Assembly (NCBI GenBank): GCA_028706255.1
Contig: JAQWBS010000002.1
Span: 62,001 to 126,000 of the forward strand
Direction of reading: 5' to 3'
Length of the DNA: 64,000 bases
DNA from: Alphaproteobacteria bacterium
GTDB taxonomy: Bacteria; Pseudomonadota; Alphaproteobacteria; RF32; CAG-239
The position numbers and the translations under genes are program-made. The stretch's first letter is position 1. Each line of letters starts with the position of its first letter. Shown here in pieces: positions 8,929 through 17,941 of the stretch. Under the pieces are notes generated by a model. That model was not told where the DNA came from. It made no database searches and worked only from the letters and a program-made list of their open reading frames with translations.

Positions 8929-9004
8929 TGGTGGGCGCTGAGAGGTTCGAACTCCCGACCCTCTCGGTGTAAACGAGATGCTCTTCCAGCTGAGCTAAGC
9001 GCCC
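8929..9004 (-). tRNA. tRNA-Val(TAC)
   Basis: A 76-nt cloverleaf: acceptor GGGCGCT with AGCGCCC, D-stem GCTC/GAGC, anticodon stem TCTCG/CGAGA with loop TTTACAC, T-stem GGGAG/CTCTC with loop TTCGAAC. Anticodon TAC. Discriminator A and CCA are encoded. Confidence 0.97.
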
Positions 9005-9123
9005 GTTCAACTGAAAATGTTTATACTCAATAAAAAAGAATTAATCAAGAAAAAAATGTATAAAAACTCACTTTTTTATTTAAACAACCTTAACCAATTG
9101 TTTATATGCTATAAAAATAACTT

Positions 9124-9897
9124 CTAGATTTCAAATTCCATGCCATCATAAGCTAAAACAAACCCTTCTGGAAGCTTAGCTTCATCTCTTTCATGGTCAA
9201 CATAATTCGAAAGATGGTTTAAAATGACTTTTTTTGCTTTTAGACATTCATTTAATTCCATAATCTGATAAAAATCTCGATGTGTCGTGGTTGGACTTGC
9301 TTTGTGAAATCCCTCATTAGCGTTGATAAGCAACACATCCAGCCCTTCAAGCCTTTTAAGTGTTTCCTCAGGAATTTCATTAAAGTCTGGGACGTAAGCA
9401 AAATTTTCACATCTGAAAGCCAGTGGATTTAAATTTCCATGTTTAACCTTTAGCAATTCAACTTCCTTTCCTGAAAAATCCACTTTTCCACCCTCTATGA
9501 GGTTGAAATTCACAAAATGATAGGTACGGAAATTTTTAATCGAATCAAATAAATCTGAAAACCTATGCGTGATGATGCCATGTGTTTCTTTGGTTAAATA
9601 AGTTTTTATCTCTCCGCCACCATCCAGTCCAAACTCCAAAACATCTGAGATGCCATCAATATGGTCACTATGCCCATGCGTATAAAGCAAGGCATCAACT
9701 TTGGAAATATTATGCAAATTCATTTGATTTCTAAAGTCTAGTCCTGTGTCGATGAGAAAGTTTTTTGAATTTATTTCAACAAGGATGGAACATCTTGTTC
9801 TTCTGTTCTTGTTGTTGCTTGGATTTGCTTCACCCCAGAAATTTCCCGCTTGAGGAATCCCTTTTGACCCTCCAGACCCTAATATTTTTACTTTCAT
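9124..9897 (-). CDS. Metallo-beta-lactamase-fold phosphodiesterase, PhnP-like
   Basis: The start at 9897 is chosen because MKVKILGSGGSKGIPQ is the normal N-terminus of this family and an AAGGTG ribosome site lies 8 nt upstream; an in-frame start 10 codons earlier lacks both. The 257-residue product has the zinc-binding HGHSDH motif (residues 74-79), a second-metal DTGLDFR strand and a late LNHLSNY histidine. Members include PhnP, which hydrolyses cyclic phosphoribosyl phosphates, and tRNA 3' nuclease relatives. The nearby tRNA-Val lies downstream on the same strand, which may be coincidence. General hydrolase role is firm; substrate is not. Confidence 0.85.
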   Translation of the reverse strand: MKVKILGSGGSKGIPQAGNFWGEANPSNNKNRRTRCSILVEINSKNFLIDTGLDFRNQMNLHNISKVDALLYTHGHSDHIDGISDVLEFGLDGGGEIKTYLTKETHGIITHRFSDLFDSIKNFRTYHFVNFNLIEGGKVDFSGKEVELLKVKHGNLNPLAFRCENFAYVPDFNEIPEETLKRLEGLDVLLINANEGFHKASPTTTHRDFYQIMELNECLKAKKVILNHLSNYVDHERDEAKLPEGFVLAYDGMEFEI

Positions 9898-9990
9898 TAA
9901 ATTACACCTTAGTCTTTTATTAACCAAATTAAGCCTATACTTAGCCTAACAAACAATGATTATTACAATATTAACAAAGGTCTTTCTAAA

Positions 9991-10551
9991 ATGAAAAAAA
10001 CTATTCTTCTTGCAGGCGTTGCTCTTTCTTTTATCGCAACAGATGCGAAAGCTTTTTACATTGAAGCTGATCCGTATGTTGGTTTTGACTATACTTATAG
10101 CAGACAGAAATATGCAAGCCAGTTTAATGACAAATTCAAAAGAGATAATGATATCTTCACGCTCACCACAGGTGTTAAAACAGACTACTGTGTTGGTTTA
10201 GAAGCTTTCTTGCAAAGATCAAATCGTGAAACACAATATTCTTCTTATGGAAAATATACCACAAATCACATTGCTTTCGGCGTTGACTTGCTTGGTTACT
10301 ATCCTGTTTATATGGATTTAGACCTCATTGGGGGAATTGGTATTGGAAGTTATTATTTCAGAGTGCGTGATGGCTTTGGTCCAAACAGCAACAAACACGC
10401 CTATGGCACACGTTTCACCTTAGGAACACAATATAATCTTGATGAAAACTGGGGCGTTCGTGCGACATATCGCTATATTAAGTCTAATCAAAACAGTTTC
10501 TTCAAAAGCGGAAATGAATATACTTTAGGGGTTCGATACACCTTCAAATAG
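9991..10551 (+). CDS. Small outer-membrane beta-barrel protein
   Basis: The 186-residue product has a clean signal peptide (MKKTILLAGVALSFIATDAKA, cleavage after about residue 21). The mature part alternates polar and aromatic residues in short strands (YIEADPYVGFDYTYS, LLGYYPVYMDLDLIGGIG, WGVRATYRYIKS) and ends in a YTLGVRYTFK strand with a near-terminal Phe, as expected for a small OmpA/OmpW-type barrel of about eight strands. It stands divergent from the PhnP-like gene. Function beyond an outer-membrane location cannot be stated. Confidence 0.8.
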   Translation: MKKTILLAGVALSFIATDAKAFYIEADPYVGFDYTYSRQKYASQFNDKFKRDNDIFTLTTGVKTDYCVGLEAFLQRSNRETQYSSYGKYTTNHIAFGVDLLGYYPVYMDLDLIGGIGIGSYYFRVRDGFGPNSNKHAYGTRFTLGTQYNLDENWGVRATYRYIKSNQNSFFKSGNEYTLGVRYTFK

Positions 10552-10573
10552 GCTCATTTCTTAGCAGTCAGAC

Positions 10574-11248
10574 TTATAAACTATCAAGCTTGAGGGAAAC
10601 ACCAAATTCCCTCAAAACTTGTATGAGCTCTGCCACATAGAGCTTTTCATAATAATCAAAATAGCCATCTGATGTTGAAATCTTAACCGCTTCTCTGACC
10701 AAGTTCAAAGCTTCCTGTGGTGATTTAGATTTGATATTCTCCATTGCTTGATAAAAGTCATTTTCATTCGGACTAAGGTTAGTGATGTATGTTTTGAGAT
10801 AGTTATCACTCAAAAACTTTGCATCAGGCTTAACCTTAATAATATAGTCTTCAATTGCCTTAACTTTAATTGGTAAAAGCTCACCATCGCATTTAGCAAT
10901 AAAACTCAAAATGACAATGTCATCTTTCACCTCTCGAAAAGCACGCAACAACCCCTTATCCTCAGAAATCTTTTCATTTGGTTTGGTATTTTTGACGGTA
11001 AAGAAATCTGAAATCACTTCTTTCACAGGCACATAGCTTTTATTGTTGTTCAGGTTAATAATTGAACGGATATATGAAATGTCTAACACTTGAGATTTCT
11101 TCTGACGATAAATATAAATATCGAAAAAAGTTCCCGTGTCTTTCTGCCAAATATTTTTAATTGCAGCTTCCTCAACACGAATCGCACCTTTTTCCAAGAA
11201 GTGAATTTGCATATTATAAAAAGGTAAGTCGCAATATTTCTCGTTCAT
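10574..11248 (-). CDS. TerB-like domain protein coupled to mfd
   Basis: The 224-residue soluble protein begins one base after the mfd stop, so its translation is probably coupled to mfd. The C-terminal half looks like a TerB/DjlA-type helical domain with two acidic turns, one in SFIAKCDGELLPIKVKAIE and one in KISTSDGYFDYYEKL, the spacing at which TerB proteins place metal-binding acidic residues. The N-terminal half is beta-rich (FFDIYIYRQKK, DISYIRSII) and resembles a WYL-like or SH3-like fold, an uncertain impression. Function unknown; the pairing with a transcription-repair factor suggests, but does not show, a stress role. Confidence 0.7.
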   Translation of the reverse strand: MNEKYCDLPFYNMQIHFLEKGAIRVEEAAIKNIWQKDTGTFFDIYIYRQKKSQVLDISYIRSIINLNNNKSYVPVKEVISDFFTVKNTKPNEKISEDKGLLRAFREVKDDIVILSFIAKCDGELLPIKVKAIEDYIIKVKPDAKFLSDNYLKTYITNLSPNENDFYQAMENIKSKSPQEALNLVREAVKISTSDGYFDYYEKLYVAELIQVLREFGVSLKLDSL

Positions 11249-11249
11249 T

Positions 11250-14200
11250 TTAGTCCTTTAGTAGCTCAACCAATTTTGAGACATAATTTTTGATTGTTTC
11301 CACTCTTATTTTATAGTTTTCAAGATTTTTTTCAATAAATAGTTTCTGGTCAGGGCGAATTTTTATCATTCCGAATTGTTTTGAAATAAATTCAATCAAC
11401 TTTTCAGGGCGAGCGAATAGATTATTTCTAAACATCAGCAAGGCTCCTTTGGCCCCAGCATCAATTTTTTCAACGTTGGCTTTTTTACAAAGTTGTTTAA
11501 TTTCAACAGTGGTCAATAAGTTTTCCACTTCCTCAGGAAGCTTGCCAAATCTGTCAATCAACTCTTCTTTCATATCCAACAATTCTTCTTTGCTTTTCAA
11601 ATCGCCAATGCGTTTATAAAGCCCCAGACGCACGCCTAAGTCCTTGACATAGTCTTCAGGAATCATAATTGGAATGCCAATTGAAATTTGAGGCACCCAT
11701 TCCACAATTTCTTCTTCACTCGCATAAGCCCCTGCCTTAATTCTGGCAATTTCTTCTTCAAGCATATGTTGGTAAAGGGCAATTCCCACTTCTTTAATGT
11801 GTCCTGATTGCTCTTCGCCCAAAATGTTTCCTGAGCCACGAATATCCATGTCATGACTAGCGAGCGAGAAACCAGCACCAAGACTGTCTAATGCTTTCAA
11901 AATATTAAGTCTTCTTTCCGCAATTGGATTGAGTTTTTTGCGTTGAGAAACCGTGAAATAGCAATATCCCCTGACTTTCGAACGCCCCACTCTTCCTTTG
12001 AGTTGATAAAGTTGAGCCAAGCCATACATATCAGAGCGGTGAATAATCATCGTGTTCACCGTCGGCATATCAATGCCTGATTCAATGATGGTGGTTGAAA
12101 GCAACAAGTCATATTTGCCATCAGCAAAATCGTTCATGACATCTTCTAAGTTTTTAACTGGCATTTGCCCATGGGCGATAGCAATTTTAACATCCGGCAC
12201 AAGCTCTTTTAAGCTTTTTTCCATTTGAAAAATGTCAGAAACTCTTGGGCAAACGAAAAAGGTTTGTCCGCCACGATGTTTTTCACGATAAATTGCTTCC
12301 TTAATCATCACACTATCAAAAGGCATCACAAAACTTCTTGCTGCAAGCCTGTCGACTGGCGGTGTTGCAATCACACTCAACTGCTTCACTCCGGTTAAGG
12401 AAAGTTGCAAAGTTCGAGGAATCGGCGTTGCAGTCATTGTCATCACATGGACATCAGATTTTATGGCTTTTAATCTTTCCTTATGTGCCACGCCAAAATG
12501 TTGCTCTTCATCAATAATGAGAAGCCCAAGATTGCAGAACTTGACATCTTTTGCCAGAAGCGCATGCGTGCCGATAATGATTTCAACTGAACCTTCTTCA
12601 AGCCCTTGCTTCACTTCTTTGGTTTCTTTCACCGTCACCAAACGAGAAAGCATTTTCACGCGAACCGGAAAGCCTTGCATTCTTTTTTTGAAGTTATAGT
12701 AATGTTGACGCACTAATAACGTGGTTGGCGCAATGATTGCTACCTGAGCCCCACTTGCAGCAACCGCAAAAGCTGCACGCATTGCCACTTCGGTTTTTCC
12801 GAATCCGACATCTCCACAGATGAGCCTATCCATTGGCGTTCCCGCCCCTAAATCACTCAACACATCATTAATGGCATTGAGCTGGTCTTCTGTTTCTTGA
12901 TATGGAAACCCTGAACAAAACTCTTGATAAAGCCCATCTCTAGGAATGAACACTTCCCCTTTGCGAAGCGTTCGCTCAGCAGCAATTTTGATAAGTTTTT
13001 CAGCAATATCCCTAATCTTATTTTTAACTTTGGCTTTTTTGGCTTGCCAAGCTGCACCTCCAAGGGTGTCTAGCACCACATTTTCACTATCTAGTCCATA
13101 GCGAGAGATGACTTCAATGTTCTCAACAGGCACAAATAACTTAGCATTTCCAGCATATTCAATCCTCAAACAATCATGCGGTGCCCCGCCTGCAACAATG
13201 TTTTCTAACCCCATAAATCGCCCAACACCATGCTCAATATGTACCACAAGCTCGCCAATTGCCAAAGCGGAAACATCAGCTATGAAATCTTTGGAAGAAA
13301 CTTTTTTGCTCTTATTTTGTTGTTTTTTACCTAAAACTTCTTCTTCCGAAATTAGGACAAAGCCTTCCCCCTTAAACCCTGAAGAAAGCGGCAAAACAAG
13401 CAAGACCGTTTTGGTTTTTGGTTTTTGCAAAGCCTCTGCCCAGGTTTCGGAAAAGCTCAAATTCTCAATCCCATGTTCATTCATGAGAGAAAAGAGCTTT
13501 TCCCTTGAACCTTCAGTTTGGCAACAAATCAAACGCTTAAGCTTAGCATTTTCCAATAAATATTTATTTAGTTCTTCATAAACCTTAGCAACGCTTTGTG
13601 CCTTCAGCCCAGAAAAATCTCGTGCGGGCACAACTTCCGACATGGTTTCAGAATCGGTTGTGGTCACATTCATATTTGTTAAGATTGTTGCTTCTTTTGT
13701 CTTAAGCAATTCTTTGAATGTTTTTTCATTGAGATAAAATGTTTCAGGCGCAATGGGGCGGTAAGTATCGACTTGATTGTCTTTAACTTGCAAACCTTCC
13801 AGACGTGCTTGATAATAGTCAAGAATGCTCTCTTCCTTACTCTTAACCGCAGTGGCAACATCGCTTCCGATAATGAGGGCAGCATTTGGCAGATAGTCAA
13901 AAACTGTCGGGAGGTTTTCTTCATAAAACAAAGGCAACCAGTTTTCGATGCCCATATATTTCTGCCCTGCCGAAACAGCTTCATAAAGCTCATCATTATT
14001 GGAACTTGAACCAAATGCCTCACGATATTTTGAACGAAATGTTTTAATGGTGTTTTCATCTAAAACAACTTCGCCCATCACCTGAAATTCATATCTGCTT
14101 AAATTTCCAGTTGTGCGTTGCGAAATTGGGTCAAAACTGCGAATTTTCTCAACTTCATCATCAAACACGTCAATTCTGATTGGTTCAGTTGCCGAAGAAG

Positions 14201-14714
14201 GAAAAATATCTAAAATGTCACCACGAACGGCATATTCGCCTCGTTCCATCACTTGTTCAACCCGAACATAGCCATTGATTGCGGCATAATGCAAGAAAGC
14301 ATTAAAATTCAATTTTCCACCAACTTTCACTTCTTTCATCGAATTAATGAAAATCTTTTTCGGCGGAAGCTTTTGCAAAACAGCAGAAACCGTCGCCACA
14401 ATGATACGAGGTTTTTTAGGCGTTGGGTTTATGGCAAGTTCCGACAAAGTTTCAATGCGTTGTCCCATAATGTCTGCATTCGGAGAAACTCGGTCATAAG
14501 GCACCGTGTCCCATGCGGGCAATGGTAAAATTTTGGTTTCAGGATTAATATATTGCAAAAAATCTATCGTCTTACGCAAGCGGTGACCGTCGCTGACAAC
14601 ATAAAGAAAATCTTTCTCCTGATTGGCAAAAAGCGAGGAGAGTAAAACACAGTCATATCCGTCAACAACGGAAGAAACGACCAAGCCCTTAAGCTTATTT
14701 ATATCACTTAACAT
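11250..14714 (-). CDS. mfd: Transcription-repair coupling factor Mfd
   Basis: At 1154 residues it has the family's full length. The N-terminal UvrB-like module (VLPLPAWDTVPYDRVSPN, RGDILDIFPS) is followed by the RNA polymerase-interaction domain (GELVVHIEHGVGRFMGLE), the translocase with Walker A GDVGFGKTEVAMRA and DEEQHFGV, helicase motif VI (YQLKGRVGRSKVRGYC), and the C-terminal autoinhibitory domain. Mfd removes RNA polymerase stalled at lesions and recruits UvrA. It is divergent from recG across an 80-bp gap that must hold both promoters, and it heads a two-gene unit with the TerB-like gene. Confidence 0.97.
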   Translation of the reverse strand: MLSDINKLKGLVVSSVVDGYDCVLLSSLFANQEKDFLYVVSDGHRLRKTIDFLQYINPETKILPLPAWDTVPYDRVSPNADIMGQRIETLSELAINPTPKKPRIIVATVSAVLQKLPPKKIFINSMKEVKVGGKLNFNAFLHYAAINGYVRVEQVMERGEYAVRGDILDIFPSSATEPIRIDVFDDEVEKIRSFDPISQRTTGNLSRYEFQVMGEVVLDENTIKTFRSKYREAFGSSSNNDELYEAVSAGQKYMGIENWLPLFYEENLPTVFDYLPNAALIIGSDVATAVKSKEESILDYYQARLEGLQVKDNQVDTYRPIAPETFYLNEKTFKELLKTKEATILTNMNVTTTDSETMSEVVPARDFSGLKAQSVAKVYEELNKYLLENAKLKRLICCQTEGSREKLFSLMNEHGIENLSFSETWAEALQKPKTKTVLLVLPLSSGFKGEGFVLISEEEVLGKKQQNKSKKVSSKDFIADVSALAIGELVVHIEHGVGRFMGLENIVAGGAPHDCLRIEYAGNAKLFVPVENIEVISRYGLDSENVVLDTLGGAAWQAKKAKVKNKIRDIAEKLIKIAAERTLRKGEVFIPRDGLYQEFCSGFPYQETEDQLNAINDVLSDLGAGTPMDRLICGDVGFGKTEVAMRAAFAVAASGAQVAIIAPTTLLVRQHYYNFKKRMQGFPVRVKMLSRLVTVKETKEVKQGLEEGSVEIIIGTHALLAKDVKFCNLGLLIIDEEQHFGVAHKERLKAIKSDVHVMTMTATPIPRTLQLSLTGVKQLSVIATPPVDRLAARSFVMPFDSVMIKEAIYREKHRGGQTFFVCPRVSDIFQMEKSLKELVPDVKIAIAHGQMPVKNLEDVMNDFADGKYDLLLSTTIIESGIDMPTVNTMIIHRSDMYGLAQLYQLKGRVGRSKVRGYCYFTVSQRKKLNPIAERRLNILKALDSLGAGFSLASHDMDIRGSGNILGEEQSGHIKEVGIALYQHMLEEEIARIKAGAYASEEEIVEWVPQISIGIPIMIPEDYVKDLGVRLGLYKRIGDLKSKEELLDMKEELIDRFGKLPEEVENLLTTVEIKQLCKKANVEKIDAGAKGALLMFRNNLFARPEKLIEFISKQFGMIKIRPDQKLFIEKNLENYKIRVETIKNYVSKLVELLKD

Positions 14715-14794
14715 TTCATACCCTATTTACATCTGTTAATAAATATATACAATGTAAGCCATGGTGCAACAAAAATTTTGAAGTTATATCAAAA

Positions 14795-16876
14795 ATGAGA
14801 CCAACTGTTTTATTTCCCCTTTTCGCCTCTGTCACCAGCTTAAGCGGTGTCGGTGATAAAAATGCTAAGCTCATTGAAAAAATGGCGGGAAATAAGCTTG
14901 TCGATTTACTTTGGCATCTGCCATATAATATCATTGACAGAACTTATGCTCCCGCTCTGATTTATGCTGAAAGCGGACGCATTATCACTCTAAAAGTGAA
15001 GATTTTGGAACATATCGAGCCAAAATCAAAAAAACAACCTTATAAAGTGATTGCCACCGACGGTACTGCCGAAATTGAACTTATTTTTTTCAAAGTTTAT
15101 GCCCAGACGATTGCAAAAAATCTTCCGCTTTACGGCGAACGTATTATCTCCGGCAAAATTGAGCGATTCAACAATTCCATTCAGATGACACACCCTGATT
15201 ATATTGTGCCTGTTCCGCAAGCCGACCAAGTTTTGGGCTTTGAACCTGTTTATCCGCTCACTGCCGGCATTTCAAATCGATTTGCCAACAAAATTTGTCA
15301 TGAAGCCCTTGCCAGATGCCCTCAACTTCCCGAATGGCTTGATGAAAACCACAAAGCAAAAATGAAGTTCCCTAGCTTTAATCAAGCCCTTTATGAAGCA
15401 CATCACCCGCAATCTTTGGCGGAAACCGAACCTTCTTCTTTAAGCCGAACCCGTTTGGCATATGACGAACTTCTTGCCAATCAATTAGCCTTAGCCATTG
15501 TCCGCCAGAGAGTCAAAAAACAAATTGGGAATAAACTCCAAGGGAATGGGCTGTTGCGAAAAAAAGCGCTTGATTTTCTCCCTTTCAAGCTCACAGATTC
15601 ACAAGAAAAAGTTTTGAACGAAATTTATGGGGATATGGCGGGAGAATATAGAATGCACCGCCTCCTTCAAGGGGATGTTGGCAGTGGAAAAACCATTGTG
15701 GCTTTTATGGCAATGCTTAATGCCGTTGAATGTGGCAAACAAGCAGCAATTATGGCACCAACAGAAATTCTTGCTAAGCAACATCTTGAAACCTTGCAAC
15801 CGCTTTGCGAGGAAGTTGGGGTGAGGATTGAACTCCTTACAGGCAGGGTCAAAGGCAAAGCTCGCAAGCAAATTTTGGAAGACCTAAGCGATGGAAAAAT
15901 TAATATCTTAATCGGCACACATGCTCTCTTTGTTGAAGATGTCACTTTCAAAGAACTTGGGTTTGTGGTGATTGATGAACAACATCGTTTTGGTGTTCAT
16001 CAAAGGCTTAGCCTTTCCGACAAAGGCGATAAGACGGATATTTTAGTGATGACTGCCACGCCAATTCCCCGCACGTTGGTATTAACGGCTTATGGAGATA
16101 TGGAATATTCCAAAATCGACCATTCTCCCGAAGGCAGAAAGCCAACCGAAACGAGGGTGATGCCAATTACAAAAATTGATGAGATTGTTGCCGCTCTCAA
16201 AAAGCAACTTCAAGAAGGCAAGAGAGCCTACTGGGTTTGCCCTTTGGTTGAAGAAAGTGAAAAAGTTGACCTTGCCGCCGCCCAAAATCGTTTTGAAATT
16301 TTGCAACACGTTTTTGGGAAAGAGGTTGGGCTGGTTCATGGAAGAATGAAGGAAAAAGAAAAAGATGAGGTTATGCAACAGTTCAAAAAAGGAGAAATTA
16401 AGCTTCTTGTTGCCACGACTGTCATTGAAGTTGGTGTGAATATTCCCGAAGCAACGATTATGATTATTGAACATGCCGAGCGTTTTGGTTTGGCGCAACT
16501 GCATCAACTTAGAGGTCGCATTAAACGTGGTTATGAGGCTTCAAACTGCATTTTGCTTTATGCTTATCCGCTTTCGGAAACTTCAAAATCTCGCTTGAAT
16601 ATTATGCGAGAGACAGAAGACGGCTTCCTAATTGCTGAAGAAGACTTAAAATTGCGTGGTGGTGGAGAAATTTTAGGCACAAGACAATCTGGCTTTTCAG
16701 AGTTTCGCATTGCAGATATGAGCATTCACCAAGACCTTTTGCTGACTGCAAACAAAGATTCTAAAATGATGATGGAACTTGATCCAAACTTGAAAACGCC
16801 TAGAGGAGAAGCCCTGAGAACATTGCTTTATCTCTTTGAAAAAGACGATTCAATTAGAACTTACCTTGCAGGATAA
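14795..16876 (+). CDS. recG: ATP-dependent DNA helicase RecG
   Basis: A 693-residue protein, the usual RecG length. It has the wedge/OB domain (residues about 60-150, HPDYIVPVP), Walker A GDVGSGKTIVAFMA, DEQH box VIDEQHRFGVHQR, the TATPIPRTL motif III, LRGRIKRG motif VI and the family's C-terminal LRGGGEILGTRQSG segment. RecG remodels stalled forks and branch-migrates junctions. The last 27 bp overlap the 3' end of the convergent DUF3768 gene, which marks the edge of the accessory island on this side. Confidence 0.97.
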   Translation: MRPTVLFPLFASVTSLSGVGDKNAKLIEKMAGNKLVDLLWHLPYNIIDRTYAPALIYAESGRIITLKVKILEHIEPKSKKQPYKVIATDGTAEIELIFFKVYAQTIAKNLPLYGERIISGKIERFNNSIQMTHPDYIVPVPQADQVLGFEPVYPLTAGISNRFANKICHEALARCPQLPEWLDENHKAKMKFPSFNQALYEAHHPQSLAETEPSSLSRTRLAYDELLANQLALAIVRQRVKKQIGNKLQGNGLLRKKALDFLPFKLTDSQEKVLNEIYGDMAGEYRMHRLLQGDVGSGKTIVAFMAMLNAVECGKQAAIMAPTEILAKQHLETLQPLCEEVGVRIELLTGRVKGKARKQILEDLSDGKINILIGTHALFVEDVTFKELGFVVIDEQHRFGVHQRLSLSDKGDKTDILVMTATPIPRTLVLTAYGDMEYSKIDHSPEGRKPTETRVMPITKIDEIVAALKKQLQEGKRAYWVCPLVEESEKVDLAAAQNRFEILQHVFGKEVGLVHGRMKEKEKDEVMQQFKKGEIKLLVATTVIEVGVNIPEATIMIIEHAERFGLAQLHQLRGRIKRGYEASNCILLYAYPLSETSKSRLNIMRETEDGFLIAEEDLKLRGGGEILGTRQSGFSEFRIADMSIHQDLLLTANKDSKMMMELDPNLKTPRGEALRTLLYLFEKDDSIRTYLAG

Positions 16877-17176
16877 ATTTAAAACCCTATTGGTTACTTC
16901 TTCTAACTCTGGATTGGGCGAGTAGTATTCATAATTCAAATCATACATATCAATCTTCCAGAAAATTTGTTGCCCGTGGTATTCAAAACAGCCAAAATCG
17001 TGTTCGCCATAAGGATCATTGTCTTCGGTAAAGATATTAAATGTTTTTACTTTATTTATAATCTCTTGTTGCTGTTCGTTTGGTAGGCTAGCAATCCCAC
17101 TTGTTAAAATAACTTTGCCACCGATTAGAGTAGTCCTAAATTTATCATTTAATTCAGCAATGCGTTTTGTATTCAT
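16850..17176 (-). CDS. DUF3768-family protein
   Basis: The 108-residue product (start MNTKRIAELND at 17176, preceded by an AAGGGGGGA ribosome site) matches what I know of DUF3768: ndkFR-type N-terminus, GKVILTSGIASLP, FNIFTEDNDPYGEHDFG, IFWKIDMYD. The family is common on plasmids, prophages and islands of Alphaproteobacteria and has no established function. It follows the 67-residue gene by 13 bp, so the two form an operon. Its 3' end runs 27 bp into recG, which suggests the element boundary lies at or just inside the recG stop. Confidence 0.8.
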   Translation of the reverse strand: MNTKRIAELNDKFRTTLIGGKVILTSGIASLPNEQQQEIINKVKTFNIFTEDNDPYGEHDFGCFEYHGQQIFWKIDMYDLNYEYYSPNPELEEVTNRVLNLSCKVSSN

Positions 17177-17189
17177 AACTATTCCCCCC

Positions 17190-17393
17190 TTACTCAACAT
17201 CAAAATAATTCATAACAGTTGTAAGAAGGTGGTTATAATCCCCCGATTTAGCTTCTTCGTTAAAAGCATCAATTTCTTGTTGTGTGCAATTAGCTTGTTC
17301 CATAGCTCTTTGACAAATACCGAGTATGCAGAACGCATTACCATTTTGCCCAATTATATTAACTTTTATATGTGGGTATTTAATTTCAGTCAT
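17190..17393 (-). CDS. Small conserved mobile-element protein, unknown function
   Basis: A 67-residue protein with an AGGAGT ribosome site 6 nt before ATG. The sequence (EIKYPHIKVNIIGQNGNAF, then a helix with IDAFNEEAKSGDYNHLL and NYFDVE) resembles a short protein that recurs in phages and plasmids; I recognise the pattern but know no function. It is upstream of and cotranscribed with the DUF3768 gene. Its leader carries a terminator-like hairpin immediately before the ribosome site. Confidence 0.72.
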   Translation of the reverse strand: MTEIKYPHIKVNIIGQNGNAFCILGICQRAMEQANCTQQEIDAFNEEAKSGDYNHLLTTVMNYFDVE

Positions 17394-17418
17394 ATTTTTA
17401 CTCCTTTAAATAAAAAAA

Positions 17419-17445
17419 AGAGCCGAGGTATTTAACCAAGGCTCT
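17419..17445 (-). terminator. Terminator-like hairpin in the leader of the 67-residue gene
   Basis: Arms AGAGCCGAGGT and ACCAAGGCTCT form an 11-bp stem with one internal 2-nt mismatch and a 5-nt loop. Read on the minus strand, eight T residues follow directly, then the AGGAGT ribosome site of the small gene. A terminator placed between promoter and first gene would act as an attenuator. Confidence 0.6.
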
Positions 17446-17459
17446 GAATAATTGCGGAT

Positions 17460-17526
17460 TGAGGTAAGTGATATGCCTTACAAAACTTATTTTCTACGTT
17501 TGTAATGTAAAGCATATCACACCTCA
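17460..17526. repeat. Long imperfect inverted repeat (structured non-coding element)
   Basis: TGAGGTAAGTGATATGCC on the left pairs with GCATATCACACCTCA on the right (6-bp and 9-bp perfect blocks), and an inner 8-bp block (TTACAAAC-like with GTTTGTAA) extends the stem. As RNA this would be a roughly 67-nt hairpin. No gene overlaps it. Confidence 0.65.
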
Positions 17527-17597
17527 CTTTCAAAACATAAAAACCTTTTCTGCTCTGATGAAAAAGCAGATTAAATAAGGCTTATATGTCAGTGATT

Positions 17598-17638
17598 TTA
17601 TATTCGAAATTAACGAATCGATTCAACTTCGAATATAA
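17598..17638. promoter_or_regulatory. Nested palindromes, possible operator
   Basis: An 11-bp perfect inverted repeat (TTATATTCGAA / TTCGAATATAA) encloses a separate 10-bp palindrome GAATCGATTC (17615-17624). Such nested dyads between divergent small genes of an element are typical of repressor sites, but there is no regulator gene adjacent. DNA site versus RNA hairpin cannot be decided here. Confidence 0.5.
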
Positions 17639-17755
17639 TTAATTATATCATATTCTACCGCAAATTGCAAGTTTAAAATCAAATAAAACAAAGTAAAATC
17701 AACGGTTTAATAATTTTGTTTATATAAAAACAAACTAATTTTAGGAGATTAAAAA

Positions 17756-17938
17756 ATGAAAAAAGATGACGTTAAAGCCATTCGTGAAATTTTAGAAAGA
17801 CTGAAGAAGGATTTAATACACCGCCGTGGTTTTGTTTGCCAATGGTGCGGACACAAAGCCTTAACCCCAACTGGCGGAACTTGCCCCAACAGCCCCAATG
17901 GAAAACACCAATATATCAAAGCAAGTATTGAAGAGTAA
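17756..17938 (+). CDS. Small zinc-ribbon-like protein
   Basis: A 60-residue protein with a good TAGGAG ribosome site. A charged N-terminal helix (residues 1-24) is followed by CQWCGHKA and a third cysteine in GGTCPNSPNG plus a histidine in GKHQYI, which could make a C-x2-C...C-x(n)-H zinc site. I do not recognise a named family; small Zn-finger proteins of this size are common cargo of phages and islands. It is transcribed alone and followed by a hairpin. Confidence 0.7.
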   Translation: MKKDDVKAIREILERLKKDLIHRRGFVCQWCGHKALTPTGGTCPNSPNGKHQYIKASIEE

Positions 17939-17941
17939 AAT

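Noticed and set aside
9920-9990. CtrA-type TTAA-spacer-TTAA sites in this intergenic region and near 48640-48720
   Set aside because: TTAA pairs occur but with 2-5 bp spacing instead of 7; chance matches are expected in AT-rich DNA.
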